A stretch of 64,000 nucleotides of DNA. Source: Geminisphaera colitermitum TAV2 (GTDB taxonomy: Bacteria > Verrucomicrobiota > Verrucomicrobiia > Opitutales > Opitutaceae). Location of the stretch: NCBI RefSeq assembly GCF_000171235.2, contig NZ_ABEA03000126.1, forward strand, positions 62,001-126,000, in the 5' to 3' direction. Position 1 is the first letter of the stretch, and each line of letters starts with the position of its first letter. Below the pieces are notes generated by a model, which was not told the origin of the DNA, ran no database searches, and saw nothing but the letters and a program-made list of their open reading frames with translations. Both the position numbers and the translations under genes were made by a program. Positions 26,479 through 35,056 of the stretch are shown piece after piece.

Positions 26479-28884
26479 ATGGTTTTGTTTTTTCGATGTG
26501 TTGCCTCGCTGGTGCTGGTGTGCGGGTTGCTGCTGCCGTTGGACGGACGGGGGCAGGGGGCGGGGTTTGATACGGGGATGGGAATCGAGCGTTTGGCGGA
26601 GGTGATGCCGGAGGTCGGGCAGCCGGTGTGGTTGCGGCTGCGCGGGATGCATTCGTCGCCGGTGGCTGTGGAACTGGCACCGGCGCGGGAGGCGCGGCGG
26701 GCGGCGCTGGCGGAGTTGCAGGCGAAGGGCTACCGGCTGGTGGCGTTTGTGCGCTGGGGAAACAAGTCGTGGGCGGAGGGGGTGCGGGAAGAGGGCAGGG
26801 GGCCGCGGACGCCGGTGGATTTGCGGGAGGTTTTTGCGCGGTGCCAGAGGCTGGCGGCGGCTTACGGGGATCGGATTGATTTTTGGGAGATCGAGAACGA
26901 GCCCGATATCGGGTTTCTCGCGGAGAATGCGGAGACTTATGCGGCGTTTTTCAAGGCGGCTGCGCTGGGCGTGCGCAGCGGGTTGCGAGAGATCGGGGTG
27001 AGCGAGGGACGGGTGGTCATGGCTCCGATGGCGCTGCCGCCGGGTCCGTATTTCCAGCGGTTGCTCGACTGCGATGTGCTGAGCTACACGGATGCGTTTA
27101 ACTACCATTACTACGGTTACGCGGAGGATTTTGCAGGGGTTTACCGGCAGTTTGAGGCGGCGGTTTCCCGGAAAGTTGAAAAGCTGAAATCTGAAAATCT
27201 GAAATTAGTTGGCGCGTGGGACTGGCAGGGACGTCCGGCGGGGCCGTGGGGGAAAGGGCTGAAGGCTGAAGGGCTGAAGGCTGAAAGAGCAGATCATTCC
27301 AAGCAACTGCCGGTGTTGTTGACCGAATATGGTTACGGGTTGCTCGATCAGGTGCAGCGGAATTCGGTCGAGGGGCGGGTGCGCCAGTGGGCTTGGTTTC
27401 GTGAGGTGGAGCGGCAGGTGCGGGTGCTTAAAATCGAGGGGCCGATGGCGTTTTACCTCATGCCTTATTATGAGCGGGGAATAAATGAGTTTGGGCTTTG
27501 GATGCGGGGGGGGGATGGCGTGGCGTTTGTTCCGAGGGATTTCGGGGCGACCAAGGCGGAGCCGTGGATGCGTCGGATCGGGGCGCGCACGGAGGCGATG
27601 GTGGCATCACCGGCGCTGGCCTGGCTTTGGGAGCGGGCGTTGGATCGGGGGCGGGGTCGGGATTGGCAACAAAAGCGCGGGTCGTCGCGGTCGTGGGTGG
27701 TGACGGCGTCGGCGTCAGAAGCGGCTTCGCCGATGGTGATCGACTTCGTGCCGTCGGCGGGCGGTGGTTTGACTCAGGTCAAGGACTTTGGCGGCTATCT
27801 GGTGCAGGAGTCGGCGGCGCATGGCGCGGAAGGGGAGGGGGGGGGAGGAGGGGCGTTTCGCGGCGAGGGCAGGCTGGTGGTTTACAATTTTAGCGATCGA
27901 CCGGTGTGGGGTGAGTTGCGGTTGCCGGAGGAGTTGCGCGTAGTGGGCGGGGGGGGGGGGGCGCGAAGTGGGGCGGGACGGGTGGTGTCGGTATTGCTGG
28001 CGTCGGGCGAACGGCGCGAGATCGCGGTCGAGGTCATGATAACGCGGCGTGATTTTGCGGGGCGCGAGGTCGAGGTGGTGTTTTGGGAAAAGCTAAAAAC
28101 TGAAAAGCTAAAAGCTGAAATTCAGGCGGCGAATCCGGGTTCGGATGCGGGCGTGGCGCGGTGGCGGACGACGTTGTATCCGAATCCTTCAAAAATGGCG
28201 TGGGTGACGCGGATGGATTTTGCGTTTGGCAAGGCGGAGGCGGACGAGGCACGGGCGCGGTTGCTGGTGCGTCCGCTGGCCGTGGGGGAGCCGGTCATGA
28301 GGCCGCAGCCAGACGCGGGCGCGGGCGGGGGGCGTTGGCTGACGACGGACGGCGTGCGGGTCGAGGAGGTCACGGATGATGCGGATGGGTCGATCGTGTG
28401 GCGTTTCCATGTGGAAAAATTTCCGCCCAATCCGGTGCGCCCGGCGATGGTCGAGTTGCCGCTGCCGCGCGAGGTGCCTTTTGGTGACGATGATCTGGTG
28501 GCGTTCAATTACCGGCGGGTGGTTCCGGGGTCCGAGGCGGGGGTGCCTGCGGCGGCGCGTTTGCGTCCCGACGATTCCGATTCGCGAATGAGGCCCGTGT
28601 CGGGAGAATTTGGTGACATGATGGAGATGTATTTCCGGACGGAGAACGGGAATCTGTTTTCGTCCGCGTTTCGGCTGACGGTGAGGCCGGAATGGAAAAG
28701 CTGCGTGCTGCCGAAGCGGGCGTTGACCCCGGCGTTTTGGGGACGCTCGGAACTGCCTTGGCGCTTTGCGGACAACCGGCCGGTGTCGTTGGTGTTTTTC
28801 CTGCGTCCCACGAGTCTGCCCGCGGTGTTCGAAGTGCGTCACGCGGAGTTGGGCCGGTGGATGCTGGCGGCTGGGGCGCGGTAG
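26479..28884 (+). CDS. Secreted clan-A glycosidase-like protein with minisatellite-derived inserts
   Basis: An 801-residue protein. ATG 26479 is chosen because it gives the signal peptide MVLFFRCVASLVLVCGLLL; an in-frame ATG at 26452 is possible. A TIM barrel follows, with candidate acid/base Glu141 in FWEIENEPD and nucleophile Glu283 in LLTEYGYG, as in GH39-like clan-A enzymes. Between them are two low-complexity inserts (KVEKLKSENLKL and KGLKAEGLKAER) built of A/G-rich tandem repeats. A third occurs near residue 536 (EKLKTEKLKAE). Three G runs (9, 9 and 13 bases) encode Gly. The C-terminal half is beta-rich and unassigned. A 9-base G run precedes the gene (26430-26438). Confidence 0.78.
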   Translation: MVLFFRCVASLVLVCGLLLPLDGRGQGAGFDTGMGIERLAEVMPEVGQPVWLRLRGMHSSPVAVELAPAREARRAALAELQAKGYRLVAFVRWGNKSWAEGVREEGRGPRTPVDLREVFARCQRLAAAYGDRIDFWEIENEPDIGFLAENAETYAAFFKAAALGVRSGLREIGVSEGRVVMAPMALPPGPYFQRLLDCDVLSYTDAFNYHYYGYAEDFAGVYRQFEAAVSRKVEKLKSENLKLVGAWDWQGRPAGPWGKGLKAEGLKAERADHSKQLPVLLTEYGYGLLDQVQRNSVEGRVRQWAWFREVERQVRVLKIEGPMAFYLMPYYERGINEFGLWMRGGDGVAFVPRDFGATKAEPWMRRIGARTEAMVASPALAWLWERALDRGRGRDWQQKRGSSRSWVVTASASEAASPMVIDFVPSAGGGLTQVKDFGGYLVQESAAHGAEGEGGGGGAFRGEGRLVVYNFSDRPVWGELRLPEELRVVGGGGGARSGAGRVVSVLLASGERREIAVEVMITRRDFAGREVEVVFWEKLKTEKLKAEIQAANPGSDAGVARWRTTLYPNPSKMAWVTRMDFAFGKAEADEARARLLVRPLAVGEPVMRPQPDAGAGGGRWLTTDGVRVEEVTDDADGSIVWRFHVEKFPPNPVRPAMVELPLPREVPFGDDDLVAFNYRRVVPGSEAGVPAAARLRPDDSDSRMRPVSGEFGDMMEMYFRTENGNLFSSAFRLTVRPEWKSCVLPKRALTPAFWGRSELPWRFADNRPVSLVFFLRPTSLPAVFEVRHAELGRWMLAAGAR
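27173..27209 (+). repeat. In-frame TGAAAATC/TGAAATC minisatellite in glycosidase gene
   Basis: Repeats of AAGCTGAAATC-like units encode EKLKSENLKL, in a predicted loop of the TIM barrel. It is paired with a similar block at 27255-27286. Confidence 0.8.
27255..27286 (+). repeat. In-frame GGCTGAAG minisatellite in glycosidase gene
   Basis: Four GGCTGAA-type units encode GLKAEGLKAER, 46 bases after the previous block. Confidence 0.85.
27949..27961 (+). repeat. G13 tract inside glycosidase gene
   Basis: Thirteen G in the coding strand encode Gly in RVVGGGGGARSG; smaller 9-base G runs lie at 27506 and 27837. Confidence 0.95.
28088..28123 (+). repeat. Third in-frame AAGCTAAAA minisatellite in the same gene
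   Basis: AAAGCTAAAAACTGAAAAGC and following units encode EKLKTEKLKAE in the beta-rich C-terminal half. Confidence 0.8.
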
Positions 28885-29119
28885 CACTTGGGGGGGGGAT
28901 GGATTGGATACAAAATCAGGCGTTTGCCGGACTGGGCGGTTCGAGGCGATGCTGGTAACATCTTGCTGTTTTGTTTTTTGAATTTCCGCCTGACCTGGTG
29001 CTGGTCACTGGGCCTCGTCGGATAACAGCATGGGAAATGCGATGAGTCAGGTTGGGGCGGTTTTACATGTTTTCCCCGCAACAAACCGGCTTTTCGCCAG
29101 CGTAAGCAAACGCCCTTGC

Positions 29120-29165
29120 AACCGCCCGTTTCGCAGGAAACTGCGAGGCGGGCGGTTTTGTTTTT
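29120..29165 (+). terminator. Rho-independent-type terminator
   Basis: AACCGCCCG pairs with CGGGCGGTT around an inner TTTCGCAGG...CTGCGA hairpin, followed on the plus strand by TTGTTTTT. It lies 236 bases after the glycosidase stop. The gap 28885-29317 otherwise holds a 9-base G run and an inverted repeat. Confidence 0.7.
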
Positions 29166-29180
29166 GGTATAGCTTGGCTG

Positions 29181-29250
29181 CGCTCACACGAAGACACGCA
29201 GGCACGAAGAAAAAACGGCAGGCTGACGGCTTCGTGCTTTCATGTGAGCT
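29181..29250. repeat. Inverted CACGAAG repeat pair
   Basis: CGCTCACACGAAGACACGCA with GGCACGAAG on the left mirrors CTTCGTGCTTTCATGTGAGC on the right, across about 20 bases. Confidence 0.8.
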
Positions 29251-29317
29251 CATGAGAAAACCAAACGCACCGTCTTTGGGGATAATGTCCACGCCTGCCC
29301 GCAATTTGGCGGCGGGC

Positions 29318-30205
29318 TCAGGCCAAACGACGCCAAAAGGCAAAAACGAGACCGGCAATCGCGACGAGAACGACACAGGTGGACGGCTCGGGAATGCTGG
29401 GCGTCTCCAGCGTGGCCGTGAGCACAAAGTTATCGATGCTCAGGGCTTGTTCAATACCGCCGATGTCGCGATCCACCCAGCGCAGCCAGAAGGTTTGCCC
29501 GTTGGCAATGGCCAGGCCGGTAATGCTGGAAGAAATGATCTTCGAGTAGTCCGGAGTGGTGATTTTGTCGTTTCCGACATAGGCGAAATTATTGGTGCCA
29601 ACTTGGAGAGCGTTTCCATCAAGGGCATTGTGATCCACCCAAGTGGCGGCAGTATCCGCGAGCGAAGTCGCATCCAGCGAGTATTGGAAATCGAAACCAT
29701 CCCCGGTTCCCGGATTAGCCTGCCATTGCTGGAGAAGATAGCTGATGTCGAGGGCGGTAATGGTCTTCCCTGTGTTGTTGGTAAAGGATACGCCAATAGC
29801 GGTAAAACCGGTGTTGGACGCTGTGGTATCGGAGCCGCCTTTGTTGGTGTAGCGGATGGTTCCCAACGCGCCATCCGATCCGCCGGAACGGAACAGGTAA
29901 AGCGCATAGGTGCTGTTGCGATAGCCGTCCTGACCTTCTCCGGTAGTTGACCTGGCCAGTGTCGGTGCGACTCCGTTGACGAAGGCATGCCAGTTGGCAA
30001 TGGTCGTACCGTTTGCCCAATTATTGTTTGCAGCCGTGGCAATGGAGACACCCGGATTTTCCGCCTCTGAAAAATTCTGCGTGTAGCCGCCCGTTCCCGT
30101 CAGGGAGACTTGAGCGCGCATGATGCTGAACCCTGCGGCGAGTGTGGATAAAAGTGCGACGAGAACACGAGTGGAGCGTGCGGATTTATTGGCGATTAAG
30201 TTCAT
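29318..30205 (-). CDS. PEP-CTERM sorting domain protein
   Basis: A 295-residue exported protein. The start MNLIANKSARST gives a signal peptide ending near MRAQVSL. The body is a beta-rich domain (TGGYTQNFSE, FDFQYSLDAT, FWLRWVDRDIGGIEQALSIDNF) resembling extracellular lamin-tail or nuclease-associated modules of PEP-CTERM proteins. The C-terminus has SIPEPSTCVVLVAIAGLVFAF and a basic RRLA end. It is divergent from the second heparinase-like gene across a 202-base gap that contains an operator-like palindrome. Confidence 0.88.
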   Translation of the reverse strand: MNLIANKSARSTRVLVALLSTLAAGFSIMRAQVSLTGTGGYTQNFSEAENPGVSIATAANNNWANGTTIANWHAFVNGVAPTLARSTTGEGQDGYRNSTYALYLFRSGGSDGALGTIRYTNKGGSDTTASNTGFTAIGVSFTNNTGKTITALDISYLLQQWQANPGTGDGFDFQYSLDATSLADTAATWVDHNALDGNALQVGTNNFAYVGNDKITTPDYSKIISSSITGLAIANGQTFWLRWVDRDIGGIEQALSIDNFVLTATLETPSIPEPSTCVVLVAIAGLVFAFWRRLA

Positions 30206-30290
30206 GGATGGTATTTGTTGGAGTTGACGGACAAGTAGCCCAAACCGGTCGCGATCCTCCGTCTTGCTGACACAGGCGCAATCGCTGCGA

Positions 30291-30308
30291 CATTTATACA
30301 AATGAATG
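30291..30308. promoter_or_regulatory. Operator-like palindrome CATTTAT-ACAA-ATGAATG
   Basis: An 18-bp near-palindrome in the divergent gap between a PEP-CTERM gene and a lyase gene. It matches 15 of 18 positions with the site at 34863-34880 upstream of the pseudopilin gene. The adjacent LacI gene at 32995-34056 is the likely binder. Confidence 0.55.
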
Positions 30309-30407
30309 CGTCAGGCCACGCGTGGAAACAGGCACGGCTCCGGGCTCTTCAACTGTATAAACGCAAAAGCTGTCGCGGCACGGGATCGGCACGCCTTTCC
30401 TTGATCC

Positions 30408-32972
30408 ATGCGTATCCTGTTATCCGCGACACTTGTCACCGTTCTCGCTTGCCTGCCCGTTTCCAATGTCTCTGGCGAATCCAGCCATGCGGAGCCCTTC
30501 GTCCCGGAAGTGAGATTGTCCGATGGCACTCCCGCCGGAGAGGCAACCATCGTGGCGGCGGGACTGGATGCTTTTGGCGCGACGCGGGATTCGCCTCACG
30601 CGAAACGTGAGCGCGTGAGTGTGTCGGGACAGCCTTTTGGGAATGCGTGGCGGGTCGCCGTTCTGGAAAAACCGGAGCGTCCGCCGCACGTGCAGTTGCG
30701 CGCCGTGCTGCCGAAGGCAGTAAAAAAAACGGATGCCCTTTACGTGACATTCTGGTTGCGGGCGGTCGGGCCTGGCGAGGCGGCGGTCGAGTTGTTGTTC
30801 GAACAATCCGGACCGCCGTATTTGAAAAGCGCAGTGCTGCCGGTAAAGGCGGGCAAGGACTGGAAGCGCGTAGAACTGGCCTTCAACCCCAAGGCCGATT
30901 ACGCGGCGGGAGACTCTCAGGTGGCGTTGCGGCTTGGCTACGGGAAGCAAGTGGTGGAGGTAGGCGGTTTTACCGTGCTCAATTTTGGAGATCGGGTGTC
31001 GTTTCGCCGGCTCCCGGCTCCACAACTCGGTCGCGAGGCGGAAGAGGCCGCAGCCAGGGCGAAGCCAAGTGTGTTGCCGCCGCAGGATCTTGGCCGGATC
31101 GCTGAAATCGCCGGATGGATGAGGGAGGTGGAAGCGAAAAGCGGCAGCCCGGTGTTTTACACGCCTCCGTTTTCGAATCGTGTTTTTTGGGATGAGATCG
31201 CGCGTCAGCGTCCGGCGCGGGAACTGTTTGAGGCGGCGGAGCGCGAGTCCGCTTTGCCGGTTCCGGAATTGACGGAGGCACTCTTCGACGAATTCAGGAA
31301 ATCAGGGCAACGCGACTCTTACGAAAAACCGTTCGCGGCTCGGACGGAGCGCCTCGGGTATTTTTTGTTTGCCGAAGGCTGGGCCAATGACGGCCGGTAT
31401 CTCCCGGCGCTGGAACGTGAACTGGCCGCAATTTTAGAGGAGCCGACGTGGTGCGCACCAGCCCACGCCATCAATCGCAAGGACTGGAATGATGCGCGGG
31501 ATTTTGTCGATCTGGCCGCGGCGGCGCGGGCGTGGAACCTGGCGACGGTGGACTTTCTGCTTGGCCCGCGTCTGGCTCCCGCCACGCGGGCGCGGATTCG
31601 CCATGAAGTGAGGGAGAGAGTGTTTGCCTCTTACCTCGAACGCATCCGCAAGGGGAACCGGCTTGGTTTCTGGTGGATGGGCGCGACCAACAACTGGGTG
31701 GCGGTCTGCCATGCCGGGGTGCTGGGGGCGGCGCTTCTTCTTGAGGAGGACGCGGCGGCGCGCGCCGAGTTCGCGGCGGCGTTCGAGGCTTGCACGCCTA
31801 CCTTCATCGCGGGGTTTGGTGAGGATGGATTCTGCCATGAGGGGATCGGCTACTGGACGTATGGCTATGGACATTACACAATGGCGGCGGAGTTGCTCCG
31901 CCTAAACACGGGGGACCACGTCGATTTGCTGGCGGGCGGCAAGCAGCGGTTGATCGGCACGTTAGACGTCCGGTGGCGGGTGGCCCCCGGAGTGTATCCA
32001 TATTTTGGTGACGTGGGCCGGCAGGCGGGCGCACCATCCTGGTTGCATGATTTCGCGACGTTGCGCTATCGCGACAGGGGAGGAATCACGGGGCCAGTGA
32101 TGACGGGCATGATGGTGTCGCAGCATGGACTGGGAGCGCATCTTTACGTGACGTCGTTCGACGTCGCGCTGCCTCGTCCAGCGTCTGGAAGCGCGGAGGC
32201 GGCGGCGTTGCGGGCGGAGCAGCCTGGCTTGCGCGGATGGTTTCCCGATGGAGGCGCGCTCGTGGTGCGGCGGAGCGCGGCATTGAAGTCTGCGGGGCTT
32301 TCAGCTGCGTTCAAGGGCGGCCACAACGGTCAGCCGCACAATCATAACGATTTAGGGTCGTTCATGGTCGTTTGCGATGGCGATGTGGTGGTTAACGAAC
32401 TCGGCAGCGATGTGTACGTGCGCGATACGTTTGGCCCCAAGCGTTACACGAGCGGGTTGATGAATTCGCTTGGGCATCCAGTGCCGCGTGTGGCGGGTCG
32501 TCTCCAGCTCACAGGGAAGGAAGCGCGGGCGGTGACGGTGCGCACGGAGTTTGCCGCCGATGACAATGGGCGCGATGTATGGGTAATCGACCTGACGAGC
32601 GCCTATGAGGTGGCGAAACTGGAGCGGTTGACGCGGACGTTTATTTTTGAACGTGCGGAGGGAGGTCGGCTGGAGATCGTGGATCGGGTGAAATTTCGAG
32701 ATGGAGCGGAGGCACAGGCTTTCGAGAGCGCATTGATCCTGCGTCATTCACAACGAACGGAACATCTGGGTAAGGAGGGGGTGCGAGTATGGGGGGAGCG
32801 CGCGGCGGTGGATGTCACATGGAGCGCAGGCGACAGGAAACTGGTTGCCCTCGAGGAACCAGTCCATGGCATCGTGCCAGACCAGCCAGCGATTGGCCGG
32901 CGCCTGGGCATCGCATTTTCCGAACCCGTAATTGAAGGGGAAATACGGATGATCTTCGTGCCTGCGATGTAG
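30408..32972 (+). CDS. Heparinase II/III-like polysaccharide lyase with N-terminal CBM-like domain
   Basis: An 854-residue exported enzyme. A signal peptide (MRILLSATLVTVLACLPVS) leads to a CBM-like beta sandwich (about 45-200; YVTFWLRAVGPGEAAVELLFE). An alpha/alpha toroid follows (about 270-540) with GFWWMGATNNWVAVCHAG and GFCHEGIGYWTYGYGHYTM. The heparinase II/III C-terminal beta domain carries GGHNGQPHNHNDLGSFMV, the usual His-rich catalytic/metal-binding segment. It should cleave an acidic polysaccharide by beta-elimination. It shares an operator-like motif with the PEP-CTERM and pseudopilin genes nearby and converges with the LacI gene. Confidence 0.88.
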   Translation: MRILLSATLVTVLACLPVSNVSGESSHAEPFVPEVRLSDGTPAGEATIVAAGLDAFGATRDSPHAKRERVSVSGQPFGNAWRVAVLEKPERPPHVQLRAVLPKAVKKTDALYVTFWLRAVGPGEAAVELLFEQSGPPYLKSAVLPVKAGKDWKRVELAFNPKADYAAGDSQVALRLGYGKQVVEVGGFTVLNFGDRVSFRRLPAPQLGREAEEAAARAKPSVLPPQDLGRIAEIAGWMREVEAKSGSPVFYTPPFSNRVFWDEIARQRPARELFEAAERESALPVPELTEALFDEFRKSGQRDSYEKPFAARTERLGYFLFAEGWANDGRYLPALERELAAILEEPTWCAPAHAINRKDWNDARDFVDLAAAARAWNLATVDFLLGPRLAPATRARIRHEVRERVFASYLERIRKGNRLGFWWMGATNNWVAVCHAGVLGAALLLEEDAAARAEFAAAFEACTPTFIAGFGEDGFCHEGIGYWTYGYGHYTMAAELLRLNTGDHVDLLAGGKQRLIGTLDVRWRVAPGVYPYFGDVGRQAGAPSWLHDFATLRYRDRGGITGPVMTGMMVSQHGLGAHLYVTSFDVALPRPASGSAEAAALRAEQPGLRGWFPDGGALVVRRSAALKSAGLSAAFKGGHNGQPHNHNDLGSFMVVCDGDVVVNELGSDVYVRDTFGPKRYTSGLMNSLGHPVPRVAGRLQLTGKEARAVTVRTEFAADDNGRDVWVIDLTSAYEVAKLERLTRTFIFERAEGGRLEIVDRVKFRDGAEAQAFESALILRHSQRTEHLGKEGVRVWGERAAVDVTWSAGDRKLVALEEPVHGIVPDQPAIGRRLGIAFSEPVIEGEIRMIFVPAM

Positions 32973-32994
32973 GGGGCGAAGCCTGATTATCGGG

Positions 32995-34056
32995 CTACCC
33001 GACAGGCGGGGGAGCGGAAACCGGGAGGTGCCGCAGGGTCTCTCCATCGGACCAGATACCTTCGACGAGCAGGCAGGATTGTTGCCGGGGGACGCCGGTC
33101 TCGAAGCGGTGAATCATGTCCACGACAAACTCCACGGCCTTGGCTCCGATGCCCCGAGGATTTTCGGAAAGGCCGGAGAGGGGAGCGTTGGTTTCGGCAA
33201 GGGAGAGTGACGCAAAACCGGTGTCATGCGGGACGGATACACCGGCTTCCTTCAGCCAGTCGTCAATGCGCAGCCACAGGGAAATAACGACATCGGGATG
33301 GTGGCGGCGAAACCAGCGCATGAATTGGTCGCGGGAGAGTTGCGGCTTGATAAGCGGGGGAACTTGCCGGGCGGCGGGGAGGCGGCGTTGTTCGCTCCAA
33401 AAGGCTGCTGACCAGTTGTGATCGGAGCGTTCGTCGCTTTCTTCCATGAGCGCGAGCCCAGGACGGCGGTAGCCGAGGGCGAGGAGTTTTCTGAAGAGGG
33501 TTTCCATAGCGCGAAACTGGTGCCAAGTGACGAGGTGGAGCCGAGGTTCGACGAGGCTATAGCCAATGGCGATGGCGGAAAAATGTTCGAAGGGAAAGTC
33601 GATGCGGGTGTTGGGTTCGGGCTGGGGAGCGACGAGGATGCCGGGGATGTTGCGGGCGCGGAGGATGGCGGCCAGCCGGGTGCTGTTCATATCGGACGCG
33701 TGCAGACAGTGATCTTCAAGGCGGTATCCGAGTTCGGTGGCGCGGGTCAGGGCACCTTCGTGGTAGGCGGTAAAAACGGGAGAACGTTTCCATGTGCGGC
33801 CATCGGCGTCGTTGGAGAGCCATGCGAGGGTGGCGCGGTGTTCGGGAGGGCGGATGCGTTTACGATAGGAGGATAGGCCGGAGAGATAGGGGTCGGGGGT
33901 GTAGCCGAGTTTCCCTGCCGCTTCATGGACAAGCGCAATTGTTTCCGGTTTGATGGCGGGATGGTGGCGCAGCGCGAGCGAGACGGTAGCTTGGGTGACG
34001 CCTGCCGCGCGGGCGATGTCCTTTTGGGTCGGGCGATTGCTGCTGGAGGCATCCAC
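32995..34056 (-). CDS. LacI-family transcriptional regulator
   Basis: A 353-residue regulator with PTQKDIARAAGVTQATVSLAL at about 9-29 and hinge AGKLGYTPDPYLSGLSSYR. The effector domain ends SCLLVEGIWSDGETL. It sits between the lyase gene (convergent) and the pseudopilin gene (same strand, 61 bases upstream). The two palindromes at 30291 and 34863 flank this region and are its best candidate sites, making a small regulon of PEP-CTERM, lyase and pseudopilin genes (inference). Confidence 0.9.
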   Translation of the reverse strand: MDASSSNRPTQKDIARAAGVTQATVSLALRHHPAIKPETIALVHEAAGKLGYTPDPYLSGLSSYRKRIRPPEHRATLAWLSNDADGRTWKRSPVFTAYHEGALTRATELGYRLEDHCLHASDMNSTRLAAILRARNIPGILVAPQPEPNTRIDFPFEHFSAIAIGYSLVEPRLHLVTWHQFRAMETLFRKLLALGYRRPGLALMEESDERSDHNWSAAFWSEQRRLPAARQVPPLIKPQLSRDQFMRWFRRHHPDVVISLWLRIDDWLKEAGVSVPHDTGFASLSLAETNAPLSGLSENPRGIGAKAVEFVVDMIHRFETGVPRQQSCLLVEGIWSDGETLRHLPVSAPPPVG

Positions 34057-34117
34057 ACTACAGAGGATGGTGCTTCAACAATGTCAGGCAAGCACCCCGA
34101 TGAAACCAGACTGAAAC

Positions 34118-34816
34118 TTATTCGAGAATTTTCCAGAGGAGGGGAACCACTCCGTCTTTTTTCTCGAATGCGGCCAAAGGCAACCGAGCCGTATGACCAT
34201 CAAAGAAAACGAGGTTCGCTTTGTCACCGTGCCGGTAGGCAATGGTCTGGCCTTCGTATTTTTCCTCGCCGCTCCAGAGTGAGCCCTTCACGAGAACCTG
34301 CCAGTCGAGCGCATCCACAAAAGCCATCGTTTGAGAAGGACGAGCCACCGTGCTCATGGTACCTCCGCGCACATAACCGGGCACGCCATCCCCCTGACCG
34401 CGAAAATTCTCAACGTTGGCACCGTAGGTGTAGTCGTTGGGGTTGCCTCTGGAGAGAGCGGTGGGGCAGTGAAGAGCTTTGGAAAGCAAATCCTTGGTTC
34501 CGTTTCCTGAGCGAGTTTTCGGAAAATAAGCCAGAAAATCCGAATTTTCGTACCAGAGGACGCGTGTTGTCCCCGTGCTGGAATCATTCATTAGAACGGG
34601 AACATAACTTCCCCGGTGATCGTTGGCGTAGCTGATGCTGGCCAACTGAATCTGGCGAAGGTTGCTGGCACATTGGACGGCGCGGGCAGATTCGCGGACT
34701 TTGCCGACAGTCGGAATCAGAATCGCCGTCAAGATGCCGATGATGGCGATAACCGTGAGCAATTCGATCAACGTGAAGGCAGTCCGAAAATCTTTACGAA
34801 ACAAACGGGGTTTCAT
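34118..34816 (-). CDS. Pseudopilin-like protein with Ala at -1
   Basis: A 232-residue protein starting at ATG 34816 ([10 protein letters not shown]). The methylation motif is [17 protein letters not shown], with Ala rather than Gly before the processed Phe. The conserved [22 protein letters not shown] and a C-terminal [12 protein letters not shown] (canonical DGH) follow. A GGTGCTT/AAGCACC hairpin lies just after its stop. An operator-like palindrome lies 47 bases upstream of the start. It belongs to the LacI/lyase/PEP-CTERM group around it. Confidence 0.87.
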   Translation of the reverse strand: MKPRLFRKDFRTAFTLIELLTVIAIIGILTAILIPTVGKVRESARAVQCASNLRQIQLASISYANDHRGSYVPVLMNDSSTGTTRVLWYENSDFLAYFPKTRSGNGTKDLLSKALHCPTALSRGNPNDYTYGANVENFRGQGDGVPGYVRGGTMSTVARPSQTMAFVDALDWQVLVKGSLWSGEEKYEGQTIAYRHGDKANLVFFDGHTARLPLAAFEKKDGVVPLLWKILE

Positions 34817-34862
34817 CAACGGACGCTTTCAGGCCAAAACCCCCGGCAGGCAAGTCCTCCTG

Positions 34863-34880
34863 CATTCATACAAATAAACG
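34863..34880. promoter_or_regulatory. Operator-like palindrome CATTCAT-ACAA-ATAAACG
   Basis: Second copy of the motif found at 30291-30308, upstream of the pseudopilin gene. Arms CATTCAT and ATAAACG are inverted with two mismatches. Confidence 0.55.
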
Positions 34881-34954
34881 TTATCGTCGCGCTCCGCGGC
34901 GTGCGTCCGGCGACGGGGATGGGGACGGGGACGTTCCATTCGGGGTTCTTCATG

Positions 34955-34997
34955 GAAAAAAAGGCCCGCATCTTGGTGGATGCGGGGCTTTGATTTT
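34955..34997. terminator. Bidirectional terminator-like hairpin
   Basis: An A run, GGCCCGCATC, a short loop, GATGCGGGGCT and a T-rich tail. On the minus strand it gives GC stem then seven T, about 60 bases after the mutB stop, so it probably ends the mutA-mutB transcript. Confidence 0.8.
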
Positions 34998-35004
34998 TTC
35001 GGAT

Positions 35005-35050
35005 GGGCGGCGCGGTGCGCCGTCTGGCGGGTCGGGAGACCCGCCCTCCG
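35005..35050. repeat. Tandem GC palindromes
   Basis: GGCGCGGTGCGCC followed by GGCGGGTCGGGAGACCCGCC, between the terminator and the mutB stop; REP-like. Confidence 0.65.
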
Positions 35051-35056
35051 ATGATA

